NCBI RefSeq assembly: GCF_051622035.1
Contig: NC_135359.1
Span: 24,028,001 to 24,092,000 of the forward strand
Direction: 5' to 3'
Length of the DNA stretch: 64,000 nt
Source of the DNA: Arctopsyche grandis
Taxonomy: Eukaryota > Arthropoda > Insecta > Trichoptera > Hydropsychidae
The notes below the pieces were generated by a model, which was not told where the DNA came from, searched no databases, and saw only the letters and a list, made by a program, of their open reading frames with translations. Positions 35,925 to 57,227 of this stretch are shown here, in pieces; position 1 is the stretch's first letter; each line of letters starts with the position of its first letter. Position numbers and translations under genes: made by a program.

Positions 35925-38900
35925 GACAAAACTCAGTCAGTGACAAACGTCAGTTGTAGAATCGCTCACTATGAAACTTTTCGTAGTGAGCTATGTACTT
36001 GTCGCCAAAGAATCGGAGAGCTATGAGGCGTTCTACGGTCTATTGTATAAATACATACATACATATGTAAGTCAGTTATCAAAATAAAATTATATATTTT
36101 CAATAGTAGACGTGTTGAGTTGACGTTAACATATAGTAACTGAGTTGATTAACACGTGAGAATCAATCGAGTGTTCGGCGTGCGTGCATCACGCCTTAAC
36201 CCTTTCGTGACCATTGCCCATTCAGACGTTCGTTACGATCTCAGTCACCATCGATGAGCCGACCTTGCCTGTATCTCCCACGTAATTGTCCGAATGTTTT
36301 GGATATTCTCATCGTACCAGTCCCAATGCGAACTACAACTTGTCTATCAGACGTTTTGTCAGTGACTTTCACCGTTATCGAAACTCGTTTTTAGAATCGG
36401 TATACATACATAGGTCGTTTTGGTATTCGGCCTAGCGAACAAATACCCGAAACCATGTCGAATAGCAAGTCCGTTTCACCGGTATTGCACGTAAAAAATT
36501 ACCCATAATTTTTTTTGCTATACTTCCAATTTGCCAATGATATCACAACGGGTATAAATCATCAAAACACGCGTCGATCTATTATATGTACATATATGTA
36601 TAGTGACTGGGCGTTGCCCATTAATATCTTAGTGCAGGTGTACTTAAAAACTCGAGCAGTTCCCTTTCGAAACATTGTTTATATTCTCATTAAGTCGCTT
36701 GATATGCTTATTGCTAATTTACATTCCAAATATTCGTGTTTATGTATTAAAATTTATGAGATGTATATATTTAAATATTATATTGTAAGTTCGATTCGTT
36801 AGTCAGCATCACTTTTTATGTGATCTACCAGTTGATCGTGATCAGCTTTGGCTTTGCTTTGCTTTAATTTAAATGACCAGATTCTTTCAGATAATGGTGT
36901 TTATTATTTGCAATTTAAATTTTGATTCTCATAAGACGTACACAGCAATACAATACATAATTTTAAATTAATTAAATTAAATTAAATATAGGGTGAAATT
37001 TAAACTATAGATAAAGTTCTGGATATTGAGAAATGCATACAAAATTTCGTATTCTAAAGTTGCATATTTGCATACTATTTTATGTTAAGATCTATATATA
37101 TTGTATCTATAGTAGAGTACAAAAAAATTTACAATACTTTTTTATATCTTAAAATGAATTTTTGTGATTCGTTTTAATTCTGGACTTATTCATATTTTAT
37201 ATCTTACACATGTTTATTCTGAGAAGAATATAAACAGTTTATATTCTTCTTAGAATTTAAAATTTGGCGCAAATACTATTAATTCCTATGATAATTCCCA
37301 TTCACTGGAACTGGATCTTGTTCTTAATTTCATGAGCTCATAATATTTATACTTAATTTGTATATGCAAACAAAACTCCACTAGCATATGCTCATATACT
37401 TTTTATTTGTGTGAAAGTGTTTTATTCTCGTGTGTGTATATACATACATATATACATACATATGTAGTTTAAAATTTGATTTTGAGTAGTAGAAAAGTGT
37501 TTGAATATGCTAAATATTTGGATCAAACTTTATATAAGTTTATACATATGTACATATACATACATGATAAGGTTCTTTATATACGCATGCATACATACAT
37601 ATTTATATGGTACGATAAAATCAAGTAAGATTTTTTTCATATAAACAAATAGCCAGTATTGTACATATATAAATATACATAATTAAAATTTCTATTGAAT
37701 TGGGGTCGCAATATATTATTGTCCGATTTATTATTTTGTAATAGCGTAAATACAATACCGCTATATCTATAACAAAATCAAAAAATAATTTTAATCTCAA
37801 TTTTATAGACTCCATAAGAGGCTATAATACTTTTCTATCAATATAGTTCAAGCTTGTGTGCGCTACCTGTTTAGTTTCACAAAATCGCTGACCGGTTCCC
37901 CCATTATCTCTAGATCGCTCTCGATCCGTTTTGCAATACTAATTCACGACACACGTAATCCCCGAATATAATGGCAAAAAATGAGATGAGGGTATGTACG
38001 TGCATCCCTTCGATGTCTGAGCTGGTGGCAAAACGCGATGACAATACTCACTAGTCCCCCGGGGGTAGAATGCAAGCGCTTCATAATACTTGCACAATGC
38101 AAACATATTTTATATCAAAGCAACTATGATATGTTATTCGTAGTAATATACGGCGAGGAAGGGGATGACGGGGGTGTTGGACAGGGTGATACAATACACC
38201 GGGGATCGACTGCATTACAATGCATATTAAGGGAATAATTTTATTACGGTTTCAATCATACGAAACCATTAATGTCATTATGGCAGGGGGTGAATATTTG
38301 CAATACGGCGAGAGCAAAATTGACTTGAAATCTGATGTCTTCGTGTATATTTTAAGTATCACAATGCTTCACGTAACGTCTGCGATAAATTTATTGTGAA
38401 AGTTTTCTAAAGACTTACTAGTCAAACTTGTGCGAAAAAAAATTAAAATTGAACTTTAACACTGTATTATTTATAGCTAGTCGAGATTTAACGTGTATAC
38501 GCACATATGTATGTATGTATGTTCAATGACAATTATAAAGATTCAGATAAGAAAAAAACATTTGTAATTTTCAACTGGTGTGTAAAGATTAATTTGTATA
38601 TTTAACACAAGTTTATTTTAAACAAATGTGCTTGTCGTTTTAACAAATTAGAAAAACATAGAATGAAACTTTTTGCGAAAGTTCTTAGCGTGATGTATGG
38701 TTGGGTTTAATCCACTTACATACGTAGCTAACGTTCGACAGTTAATTAGTGGTCATAAAGTTTTGCACACATTAGAGGCCAAAATTTAAATAGACATAAT
38801 ATTCAGATTTTTTAACAAATGCTCATGTCTTATCAAATCAAAGCTGTAAAATAATGATAAAAAAGTCCTTCACGACGTTCATTATTTAAACATGTTTATT

Positions 38901-39245
38901 TAACATGTGTACATAACTATGATAAATCATTGCTAAGAGACAAAAGTTAGAAAAAAATATAAGGAAGCTTACAAGATTTTAGCGTATGAAAAATCTTTGT
39001 TTTAGGATTACGAATATGATTTATTAGAAACCAACGACGTTAAAGTAATCATTTCCTTTCGTTAACTTAAAAATTCTTTCAACTTAGTTTGAAATCCCAT
39101 TAAAAAGATATAAAATGTAATTTGATGTTTCTTGATTCTTGAACTGTAATTTTTTCAATTAAATGTAAATCTTAATGTATTCAAAGAATTAAATTTTTAT
39201 TTATAATGAAAGTTGTAAACAGCAAAAACCACATATACATATATA
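35925..39245. other. Intergenic
   Basis: 35940-36500 is moderate-GC unique sequence with a hairpin GCTCACTA...TAGTGAGC near 35966-35993. 37860-38340 is a unique GC-richer block containing CCCCCGGGGG. No coding exon supported. Confidence 0.4.
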
Positions 39246-39254
39246 TACAATTAC

Positions 39255-39420
39255 GGTGACCCGACAAACCGCGGTGACAAGCCCGCGCAGAACAATTCCG
39301 CAAATGCCGCGCCGACATTTCCGCGCAGACAATGCCAAGGATAATAAAATTACAAATTAAATTAAATAAGTTTTTCTTTGGTTTTATTCGGTTTTATTGT
39401 GTGTGACTTTGTCGGGTGAT
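39255..39420. mobile_element. Small TIR element, 166 bp
   Basis: Starts GGTGACCCGACAAA and ends TTTGTCGGGTGAT (imperfect inverted match with a shared CCCGACAAA core), flanked by TACAATTAC direct repeats (39246-39254 and 39421-39429). The interior is rich in CGCGC motifs. The 8-9 bp TSD fits hAT- or Mutator-like families; the superfamily is uncertain. Confidence 0.65.
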
Positions 39421-39429
39421 TACAATTAC

Positions 39430-40777
39430 ATATGTATATATGTATTGGATAATTGCAGAAATTCGTGCTTGATTTTCATAGATAGCGATCAACATTTTTG
39501 AACGGTAAACGGGCATGAATCATCTAAATATATAAAAAAAATTTCCTTCGTTTCAATATGCATAATTCACAGCTCTATCTCTCTCAGTCTGATTTTATTT
39601 GTAGTATAATTTATATATGTATAAAATTGTATTCATATAAAATACATATGAGGCGATCGAGCGTTTTAAAAGTTACATAAACATGACCTTTACGACTATG
39701 ATAGAATGTCAGTTCAATGCATGTACCGGCAACTTTCAATAGGTTTATAAAATATTGCATTTTGAACAATACCATAATTTAACAAGCTTCCGGCTACTGC
39801 CATAGGTAGCTGGGTAATTTCTACAACATCGCTTGAAGGGCAATATTTTCATTATGATAGCAAGACGTCATCTCATCAAGACAAAAAAGTTAGTCGGACA
39901 TGTCAAAATGCCAAAACTAATTACAACTGTTTTCTCTCGACTTTTCACTACATATATAGTGGAGCCCCAGCGCACCATACTATTTTGACATACTTGTATA
40001 GAACTGACTAGAAAATTAGTAATCTATTCGGGAAGCCATCTATCCAATAGCCGCGACTGATGGTGTAAAAAAAGTTACGTTCATTCGAGTTTAAATTGTG
40101 TTCGGTACCGTTTAATATTGATCGGCAAATAAATGACATGTTAATTAATCGGTGGACTTCGTTCAAGATGTAATCGATTATATTGCCTGTTGTCGGTGTT
40201 AAAGGGGTCAAATTTACTTTCGTACGATGTATCTACATTAAAAAATCTAAATTGTGAAGTATACTATGCTTTGTATTCAATTTTTACTTGTCATCGTTTT
40301 ATCCAACGAACATCAGATCTAATGTCAATGTATAACTAATCGAATCGATCTTTACATTTACAAAACATCACAGATAATATTTTGAATATACAAATAAACG
40401 TATATACCCACCATTGAATACTTCATAATTTTTCAATAAAATGTGTATGAAACGTTTATGAAATTTTCCATTGCAAGTATAATGAATCCATTTGGTTGAA
40501 CTTTTACTATGGAAAAATGCATTTTTTGATTTTTCATAAATCCTTTTAGATATTTTTTAAGTCATCTTCGGTTCGCAGTCGATATACATAGTTTTAATAG
40601 CTCACGATCCAGTTGACTTTCTTAACAGACTAACACAGCTGGACAGAGAAATTAATTAATATTCAATAGCTATTGCATGCCAATAACAAACTAATATTCA
40701 ATAGCTATTGAATGCCTGATAACATAAAATAGTAGAAGTAGTCGATAGTTTTTTTTATATTTTGGACAAATAATAAA
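39430..40777. other. Intergenic
   Basis: A+T-rich; direct repeat AATATTCAATAGCTATTG at about 40657 and 40692. Nothing else seen. Confidence 0.4.
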
Positions 40778-41367
40778 CATGTTCGGTAGTATTGAAGAAT
40801 AAATAAAGAGACGCACGAAATTAGGATGGAGTGCATTTGGACGAATGAATGAGGTTTTTAAATAAAAAATGCCACTTTGCCTGAAGAAAAGTATCACATC
40901 CATACGTTTTGCCAGTGATGACGTATGGATGTGAAACTTGGACATTGAACGCCAAGTTGCTACACAAAGTCCAATTCACTCAAAGAAGTATGGAACGTTG
41001 TATGCTTGGGATTACGAGGAAACCCAGGAAAAGGAATAGGTGGGTGAGAAGTATGACAAGGGTAGAGGATAAAGTGGATAGAGGGAAGAAATTGAAATGG
41101 CAATGGGCGGACCATGTGGCTAGAAAAATGGAAGAAAGGTGGACAAAATTAGTGCTAGAATGGTACCCGAGAAAATGCAAAAGGATAAAAGGAAGACCGC
41201 AGGGAAGATGGATATACGAAATTAGGATGTGTTGTGGGGTGTGGAAGGATTGTGGGGTGAGATGGATGAGAGTTGGACGATGGACGAGATGGACAAGTGG
41301 AAATGTGTTGGAGTGGGTTTCATCGAGCAGTGGATGGTGAATGGCTGTAGATGATGATGATGATGAT
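40778..41367 (+). mobile_element. RTE-like non-LTR retrotransposon 3' end
   Basis: Carries the C-terminal region of a reverse transcriptase: YGCETWTLNAKLLHKVQFTQ, then MERCMLGITRK and KGRPQGRW, in a 143-codon open frame (40909-41340), with decayed upstream coding (GWSAFGRMNEVFK). Ends in GCTGTAG followed by (GAT)n at 41351-41367, a typical RTE tail. 5'-truncated; no endonuclease or catalytic RT core. Confidence 0.82.
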
Positions 41368-44300
41368 TCGTACACATTAGATGAAAATGAACATAATTTA
41401 TAGATACTAGTTATAGAAAAAAATATTGTAAATTGTTTACAGCTATCTCGACACATTTTAACTTATACATAGGTGAAACTGTACTGTACTTAATTAAAAA
41501 TTATCACTTTTGTGATTACTCATCGTTCACATTGGCAGTTCGCGTTCAGTTTGATTGGCAGTTTGACGAATGATGTGTTATGTTATCGTAAACGTTAAAG
41601 TCAATGTAAAAGAACTACGTATATAAAAATAAATGTTCACTCTCAATTATGTACTGTTATCAACGTAACGAAGCCCTTTAAACAGCTTTCCATTTATTCA
41701 GATAACAAACAATTTTTTTTAATGAACAACTATTTAAAAATATTCGAACAGCTATAAAAATGCACACAATAATATATTACAAACTGCATAACCGGCGGTA
41801 TCAATTGAAAGTTTAAAATCTGGCTTTATCATATTTGCATATAAAATGCGGTTGGGCGAAACGTGGCATCTGTCGTGGGCGTTTCGCACAAGCTAAATCA
41901 CGCACATATGTACGCACACAGGTACAGATTTTTATGCAAATATGTGCATTTTCGTCACCGACAACTTAACAAATTTATGCACCGCTGAAAAAAGTACATC
42001 GTTAAAAAATCGCAATAAATAACCCATTTTAATTTGTATGCAACCGGCTCAGTTCATTACTTGCCTCACGCGTTTGTATCAATTCACTAAAAAAAATTTA
42101 CTCCACACACTGATACAATATATTTTTTATAACTACGATGGGTGTGGAGTAGTATTGTGCGTTATATTTTTTAGGATACAGTTATAAAAAGTATGATAAA
42201 AAAATCTTAAATTTTGTTTTAGCCTATTACATATTTAAAGGTGCGTAAATTGAAGCGTTGTACAATTTGAATGCAGATTATATATGAGAAAACTTTTCGC
42301 AACAATTATGATATGTATTAATGTTCAACCCCTTTTCTGAATTGGAAACGAAAATTATTCGCACGTGCTACGATCCCCAAAGTATTGTAGACTGACGTAT
42401 TAAGAAGCAATAGGCACTGACAGGGTTATATCAAAAGCTTTTATATCTACATATGTATGTATGTCGAAGATAGTGCAGTAGTAGATATTGAAAATGTATT
42501 TTTTTTTGTTCAAACTTTGTATAAAATGCCAAACTTCAAAACGATTTTCAATATTAATTATATTTTTATTAAAAATGGAATACCCATTATCATTAAGATT
42601 ATTACTAATTAATTCACAAATTGCTACCACTTATTTTAATTCAATATTTCTAGAATCTTGGAAAAGCAGAATAAACGTATTACAGGCCACCAGTATTTTT
42701 AAATATTGTTAAACGCAAAACATTATGTTTTGCGACATATTTCTCAATATGAATAAAAGTGGACTTTTGCCACTTGAAACTATAACGGCTCGTATATACA
42801 TATGATTAATTTTCCGCTATGCAAATCCCCAGTTTTCAAATCAGAACCACTGAATTTGAATTTAAATTGAACGGAAATTAAGGAACAGAGCCAATCATAT
42901 AAATAGATTGGTTTTCAACCTCATCTGATAACATCTTCAAAAACCGACTCATATGTATATTTATATTGCATGGATAAAAAGTATTATTTAAATTTGATTA
43001 ATACAACCATAAATTAAGTTAATCGATTAATTATCAAAACGTTTGCCGACTAAACAAAAAGACCGGTTGCAAACTGACCATTATGGAATTAAATTCAACA
43101 CACGAATTATTCTCGTATTGAAAGCTATTTTCTCCATAGCAGGGTTTTTTTCTTGGCACATCATATATGTAATTACTGTCATTATTCATAGTCAATGCTT
43201 ACAAGTAAATTGTGTGTCTAATAAAGGCGTCTCTATCATTATTTCAACACATTACTACTGCAAAACGATTGATTATCTTCTTCATACAATATCTGTAATT
43301 TGAATATATCAGTGCGAACTTTTTGAAGTCATTTCATGAAGACTTCCTTTGGGTATTTTTTTCGTCACCTAAAAAATCAAGCTAAACACCACTCTTGCAA
43401 CATTTTGCATTTATTAGCACTCAATAAATTTTATGGCGTTATAAAAACAATAAAATTGGATGCGAATAGATCAGTTTAAATTCAAGATACGGTTATAACT
43501 CTAAGCCCAGTTTCCGCGTCATTAATTGGAACGTAAATAATATTACAAGACATTAAAATTACCACACACATTTCGCGATATATTGATTCGCATAAGAATG
43601 TGTGGTATACTGGTTTGTGTGAGAAATTTTGCTATTTTTTTAAAACTCGATAAAAGTTTATACGTTGGTACAACACATACCTATGTATGTTATACATACA
43701 TATATTGTATATTTCATAACCGGTTTGTTCATAATACAATACATAAAATCTCTGTCATCCTGAGGTATTATAATTTACAACCGTTAAATCACAAATATTG
43801 ATATTTTGTTAGCAAGTTTTCAATGATTATTATTATTTTATATAAAAAAATATATATTTAGTACTATGAGTATGTAAATAAATTGATTAAAATTTGTTTT
43901 ATTCTCAATATTAATAAAATTTTAATTCAATTTTACATATTGGTCATACATATGTTTGTATATGTGTATAGTGAATGTTTCAATTGAAAAATTGATTATT
44001 TTCGATAGTGATAGTGTTCTAGAAGAACACCCACGATTCAAAAGCAATCGCGAAATCGTTCCATTTAAATGAAAAACCAACTCGTGCGTAAATGCGACGA
44101 AAATAAAATGTCGAATAGAAAAATCGAAGATACTCAAGAGTTGAAATGTAACCTACTCTTTGTTACACGACTGTATATATTTAATATTTTTTAATGAAAA
44201 ATATATTTAATGAAAAAATGGCGAAAATTCGCGTAGGTATCCATTATAAAGTAGGATCGGAGAAAGCTGTTGACCGCCAAAAACGCATTCATAATACGTA

Positions 44301-45454
44301 ATTGTCGTATCGTTTTTGATATTGCTTTATGTTAAAATTTCAAAATATCTCACAGGTCAAGTTACGTACACATTTGTATGTAACTCGTAAAGTCTTAGAT
44401 CCTTCTATTTATTGTAATTTCGAATTTCCAAGCAACAGCTATAAAACTTTGTATCATATTTTGATTTTAATAATTTATTCAATTCATCTATATGTACATA
44501 TATTGAAAAAATCCAAGAATTAAGGTGTGGAAATAACAATTTTTTGTGAATTTGTAAAATATTACTTTTTTTAATTTAACACATTTGTATGCCGTTAAAT
44601 TATATTCTATTTGTGTTCGTTTACCTGTTAGCACCATAAACCTAAATACGTGTTATTAATTCATATAATAATTCATAAACAGTGAATTAAATTATTTCAT
44701 GGTTTCATAAAACTATTTCATATTGGAAACGAAAGTCATGACAAGAATGTATAATATTTTGACTATCGCAATCGCAAATCTGAGAAAGTGTGCCGATACA
44801 TCATAGAAACCTACAAATTTTAATTTGTAACAAATTATTAATTTGATAATTGAAAATAACATCAGATTAATCTGGAAGGAAACGGCTTTCTACTGTCACT
44901 GTACATACATACTTGACACTCTCAAATCATCGATCTTTTCCACCCAATTTAATTGGGTTCGTACATTTTTTGCACCTTGATAAATGTGACAATACTAGTA
45001 TGCGAACGATAAATCATAAATTTTTGGCAGTCAGAAAAAAAAATCGTTGGAATTGTGGTATGCTAATGAAAGTTAAATAATGATGTTCACGCCTGTCAGT
45101 GGTATAACCACTCGCACGTACTATGCATATATGTATGTATGTAAATCATCCATCGTTTTATTATCACACTGATAATTACTTACACACCGTGGACAATCAC
45201 AGATTTAATATTAAATTAAATTATGAACGTTGACTCGCGGATGTGCTCAATTTCAATAAAAAGCTTGTAAAAATATGTTGAATAAGCGTAATCAATGAAA
45301 AAATGTCCCATTGGCCACATTTATTTACACATTAAACGTTTTCAACTAGAAAAATAGTATGTAAATATGTAAACACAAACATAGATCAGAATAATTATAG
45401 TTAAGCAATAATAAATTCAGTGTTGAGTCAAATCATTAACATGTCCAGTAACAC
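41368..45454. other. Intergenic
   Basis: A+T-rich sequence holding only a family D fragment (42655-42800) and ACATATGT microsatellites. No gene supported. Confidence 0.4.
42655..42800 (-). repeat. Repeat family D copy (minus strand)
   Basis: Reverse complement shares the AAGTGGCAAAAGTCCACTTT, CGCAAAACAT and AATATTTAAAAATACTGGTG blocks with the other two copies; truncated. Confidence 0.68.
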
Positions 45455-45969
45455 GAGGATATAAAGAGACGTATAAAATTAGGCATTTGGCCGAATGGAC
45501 GCCGTTTTCAAATCTAAAAGCCACTTTGTCTGAAGAAAAAGATGTTCTATCAATGTATTTTTTCAGTAATGATATAAAGAAGAGAACTTTGGGCATTCAA
45601 CTCCAGAATTCTGCATAAATTCCAACGCAATCAAAGAAGTATGGGACGCTGTATGATCGGAATAACAAGGAGAGGTGGACAATGGAATACGTTGGTGAAA
45701 AGTAGTATAAGGGTAGTTGATATAATGGAGAGAGTAAAGAGATTTAAATGGCAAATGGCGGGTTCCATAACTTCATAACTGAAGAATGGACAATAGATGG
45801 GCGAAAGAAGTGTTCAAATGTTACCCGAGAGAATGGAATAGGGTGCAAAGAAGGCCACCGTGGATGAAATTCGAAAAATGTATGGGATGAGATGGATGAA
45901 AGTTACGTATTGGGTAGGTTTTCATCCAGCAGTGAATGGCGAATGGCTGTAAATGACGATGATGATGAG
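45455..45969 (+). mobile_element. RTE-like 3' end, decayed copy
   Basis: Parallel to 40778-41367: AAAGAGACGTATAAAATTAGG, CAAAGAAGTATGGGACGCTG, TTACCCGAGAGAATGGAATA and a terminal GGCTGTAAATGACGATGATG tail, but with many frameshifts. Confidence 0.75.
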
Positions 45970-46109
45970 ATTCATTGTAAAGTTGTATTCAGAAATCGAA
46001 TTTGTATATGTTACAAACTTTATGCATCCGGCTATTTCTAAGCAATAATGTATAGTATTTCGTAAATTTATGAAAATAATATTAATTTCGAAAAATAATC
46101 ACTTTATGT

Positions 46110-46300
46110 GAGCCATTATATTTGAAACTTTCCACTTTTCTTCATTTCGCAAAACATTAAATATAATATTTTGCATTAAACAATATTTAAAAATACTGGT
46201 AGCCTGTACTACGTTTATTCCGCTTTTCCGATATCCTGGACATATTGAAATGATAAAAAATTGTGAATTAAGTCAAACAAAAATAGTGTTTTTGGAACTG
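46110..46300 (+). repeat. Repeat family D copy
   Basis: Shares TTTCGCAAAACATTAAA, AACAATATTTAAAAATACT, GTGAATTAAGTCAAACA and GTGTTTTTGGAACTGA with the copy at 60170-60438. Confidence 0.7.
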
Positions 46301-46568
46301 ACGTTTGAATCTGACCTTTCAGTGAAATCATAACCAGTTACATTTTCAGGGTTGGTTTTATTCATTTAAGACTAGATTGTTAAGGTTGGTATTATTTCAG
46401 GGCTAGGATAGGTTAGGTTAAGTAAGGGTTGGCCCTATTCATTTAAGATTGGGTTGTTAGGGTTATGTTTATAGAGTTAAACGTTTTAAATTCATTGCTT
46501 GATACATTTTCACTGCTTGAATTGGTGAAAATATATTTTCACTTGAAATACACTTTCACTGTAACATA
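46301..46568. repeat. Short imperfect direct repeat upstream of a Helitron
   Basis: GGTTGGTTTTATTCATTTAAG and GGTTGGCCCTATTCATTTAAG-like copies about 85 bp apart, followed by a palindrome GTGAAAATATATTTTCAC. Confidence 0.55.
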
Positions 46569-47256
46569 TCTAATATATAATTTGGAAAGAGACTTTGCAT
46601 ATATGTAGCCTTGGTTCGTTCGTTCGCTCGTTCGTGGAGCCGTGACGTCATCGAACAAATTATTCGATTTTATTTTTTTCGATTCATAGTCGCCGAATCG
46701 ATTTTGGCGCTGAATCGATTAGGCGCTGATTCGCCTTCGCGCCGGGGGCGTAGCCCTAGACGGCAAATGCTCAGGGGGCACAGAGGGCGAAGTCCTAAAT
46801 GGCAAATGCTCAGGGGGGCGAAGCCCTAGACGGCAAATGCTCGGGGGGGCAAATCCCTAGACGACAAATGCTCAGGGGGGCGAAGCCCTAGACGGCGAAT
46901 GCTCAGGAGGGGCGCAGAGGGCAAAGTCCTAAACGGCAAAGGTTCAGGGGGGTGCCGGGTGCGTAGCCCTAGACGGTAAAGGTTTAGGGGGGCGCAGGGG
47001 GCGTAGCCCTACACGGCAAAGGTTCAGGGGGGCGCAGACACCGGGGGCGTACATATAATTTTTTATAAGAGACTTGCTATATATGTTTGTTTGTTCGTGA
47101 CAGTCAATTTAATAAAAAAAAAACAAATGAGTATTCAAATAAATTTATATAAAATAAAACTATTCAAATAAATTTAATAAAATGTTTACTATTAGATTAG
47201 TCATGTTAAAGCGGTTTATTTTACAAATACTGAGCGAAGCCGGGTAATACAGCTAG
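46569..47256 (+). mobile_element. Non-autonomous Helitron with internal minisatellite, 688 bp
   Basis: Starts A|TCTAATATATAATTTGG and ends GAAGCCGGGTAATACAGCTAG|T. The first third is followed by a GC-rich tandem array (46738-47050); then a second copy of the 5' sub-terminal segment (GAGACTTGCTATATATG) and the common 3' part. Confidence 0.78.
46738..47050 (+). repeat. GC-rich minisatellite inside the Helitron
   Basis: About eight or nine degenerate units of roughly 27-50 bp, each built on GGGGGCGNAGCCCTAGACGG plus CAAATGCTCA or CAAAGGTTCA. Unit length varies because some carry an extra GCGCAGA block. Confidence 0.82.
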
Positions 47257-47399
47257 TACAATATATTTTTCAAGGAAGCCAATTAATTGTACATACATAT
47301 GTTAGCGCACGAATTCGAAAGGCAAAAATTGTCAAATTCGTTCCCATCACCGATCCCAAATTGTCGACGAAATTTCCCGACAAACTTTTCCATCATCAA

Positions 47400-47797
47400 C
47401 CATCAAAGTCGTGTATAATTATCCGGTCAGTGCGTTCGGATGCATCCGAACAATGGCACGATTAACGGAATCCGGTTGTCGCATCAAGTGCCGAAACGAC
47501 ACACACACACACACGAGACCGATCGAAATTTCACTTTAAACCACCAAAACAATATCGAAAGTCTGGGGGGGGGGGGAGGGACCTAAGACTTGAGATAGGA
47601 GGTGGAGGGGACCCAGACCTCGACATCGACCCATACCGGACCCATACATCCTTTGACTTCCGATACATTCGGAGTTTCGGCTGCTATCGGCCACATCTCA
47701 TTCGCCATGTGAGACCCATCGAATGCGTACGAATATCCACGATGACACTGTTTGAATTTGTCTAAATCGAGTGCGTACACTGTTGATAAATGCAACC
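47400..47797 (+). promoter_or_regulatory. Upstream region of the CYP4 gene
   Basis: GC-richer, non-repetitive leader/promoter stretch. An Inr-like GGTCAGTG is centred at 47429 and TATAATTAT lies at 47414, but the two are too close for a canonical TATA-Inr pair and no DPE is in register. A G12 run (47565-47576) and a short CA repeat (47498-47513) lie inside. The transcription start is not resolved. Confidence 0.3.
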
Positions 47798-56121
<8,324 letters not shown>

Positions 56122-56173
56122 GGAAAAATTATTTAATAATATGCATACACAAAAAACATCAGTATTCTTATAT

Positions 56174-56250
56174 AATAAATTTGTTATCGTTATAATTTTT
56201 ATTTTTAAAAATTTCAATACTATTTCAATTAACAATAATCATTAAATAAA
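56174..56250 (+). terminator. Candidate poly(A) signals of the CYP4 gene
   Basis: AATAAA hexamers lie at 56174-56179 (53 bp past the stop) and 56245-56250. The region is A+T rich, so chance hexamers are common; position alone supports the first. Confidence 0.45.
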
Positions 56251-56842
56251 TATTTACTCAATGTATGCACATAGATAGAATAGATAATATTATTTGCAAA
56301 GTGTTGTGCAACGGTACGTTAACTTTAATCGATGTGGCAAAACCGGTAGTGTACGACAAAAACAGATTAGCCTAGCTACTTTAAAGTTGAACGTGTGTCA
56401 AAAAATTGCAATACTTTAGATCACTAATTTTACAACTTTAATATATAAATAACTAACATTCATATACCATCCCAATCAGTGGTGGCTCGTGGAAAATGTT
56501 TTTGTTGGTACTGCATCTAGCTACCCATCTACATATATAGGTAGTTTCTTCATACAAAAAATAGTTTGTTTGGGACAAATAAGGAATAGCTAGCACTCAA
56601 GTTCGCGTTAGTACATATAATACTTTGCGTGGATATCTCTCGATGGATGGAATTTTCGGGTACCAGATGTTTCGTGACCGAGATTTGGTGACGTGTGCGA
56701 GATCGCATTGTACGGAATGAACACCGAACCATAAAATGTATACAGAATGAGCTACTTTTTTATTTTTCGAACTACATTGAGCAATAAGTTAATACGTACA
56801 TATTGTGAATTAAGATAGATTGTTGAATGATGAACTTTTTTA

Positions 56843-57168
56843 TGGCGAAAACACACTGAGTGGTATGGGACGTTATGAGTCATTGGCTTCCCGCTGTGCA
56901 CGTGCAGAATGAATATGTTTGGGAGGTCGCACGTGTATGCATATCCATATGCAACCGACAAGTTTCTTCAAATATGGGATTCACCGTTATCTATCACTGT
57001 CAAGCAAGGATAAATACAAGGATAAAATATCACCGAAAACACTCCAGGGGGCGATTTTTGGGACTCTGTACCATGAATATGGACTAAGGGTGCTGCATTT
57101 TTTTCGCATGTTTGAAAGTACTATCTAAAAAAAACACGCATCACGTCCCACTCAGTGTGTTGTCGCCC
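56843..57168. mobile_element. PIF/Harbinger-like MITE, 326 bp
   Basis: Inverted ends GGCGAAAACACACTGAGTGG and CCACTCAGTGTGTTGTCGCC, flanked by the trinucleotide TTA on both sides (56840-56842 and 57169-57171), the TSD size and sequence typical of PIF/Harbinger. It lies between the CYP4 and Sap-r genes. Confidence 0.7.
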
Positions 57169-57227
57169 TTACAGTCGTTGATATTACTTACTTTATTTTA
57201 TTATTTTATTTCTACATAGATATATAT

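Noticed and set aside
40980..41456. 158-codon minus-strand frame rich in Ser, His and Leu
   Set aside because: Antisense shadow of the RTE-like reverse-transcriptase tail on the plus strand; the Ser run is the complement of the GAT tail.
46410..46440. Telomere-like TTAGG words
   Set aside because: Only two or three imperfect units (AGGTTAGGTTAAG); too short for an interstitial telomere array.
46611..46829. Frame with RRGRSPRRQMLRG repeats
   Set aside because: Product of the GC-rich minisatellite inside a Helitron, not a protein repeat gene.
56475..56530. CAGTGGTGGCTCGTGG, resembling a hAT left end
   Set aside because: No matching inverted end or duplication could be found downstream; at most an end fragment.
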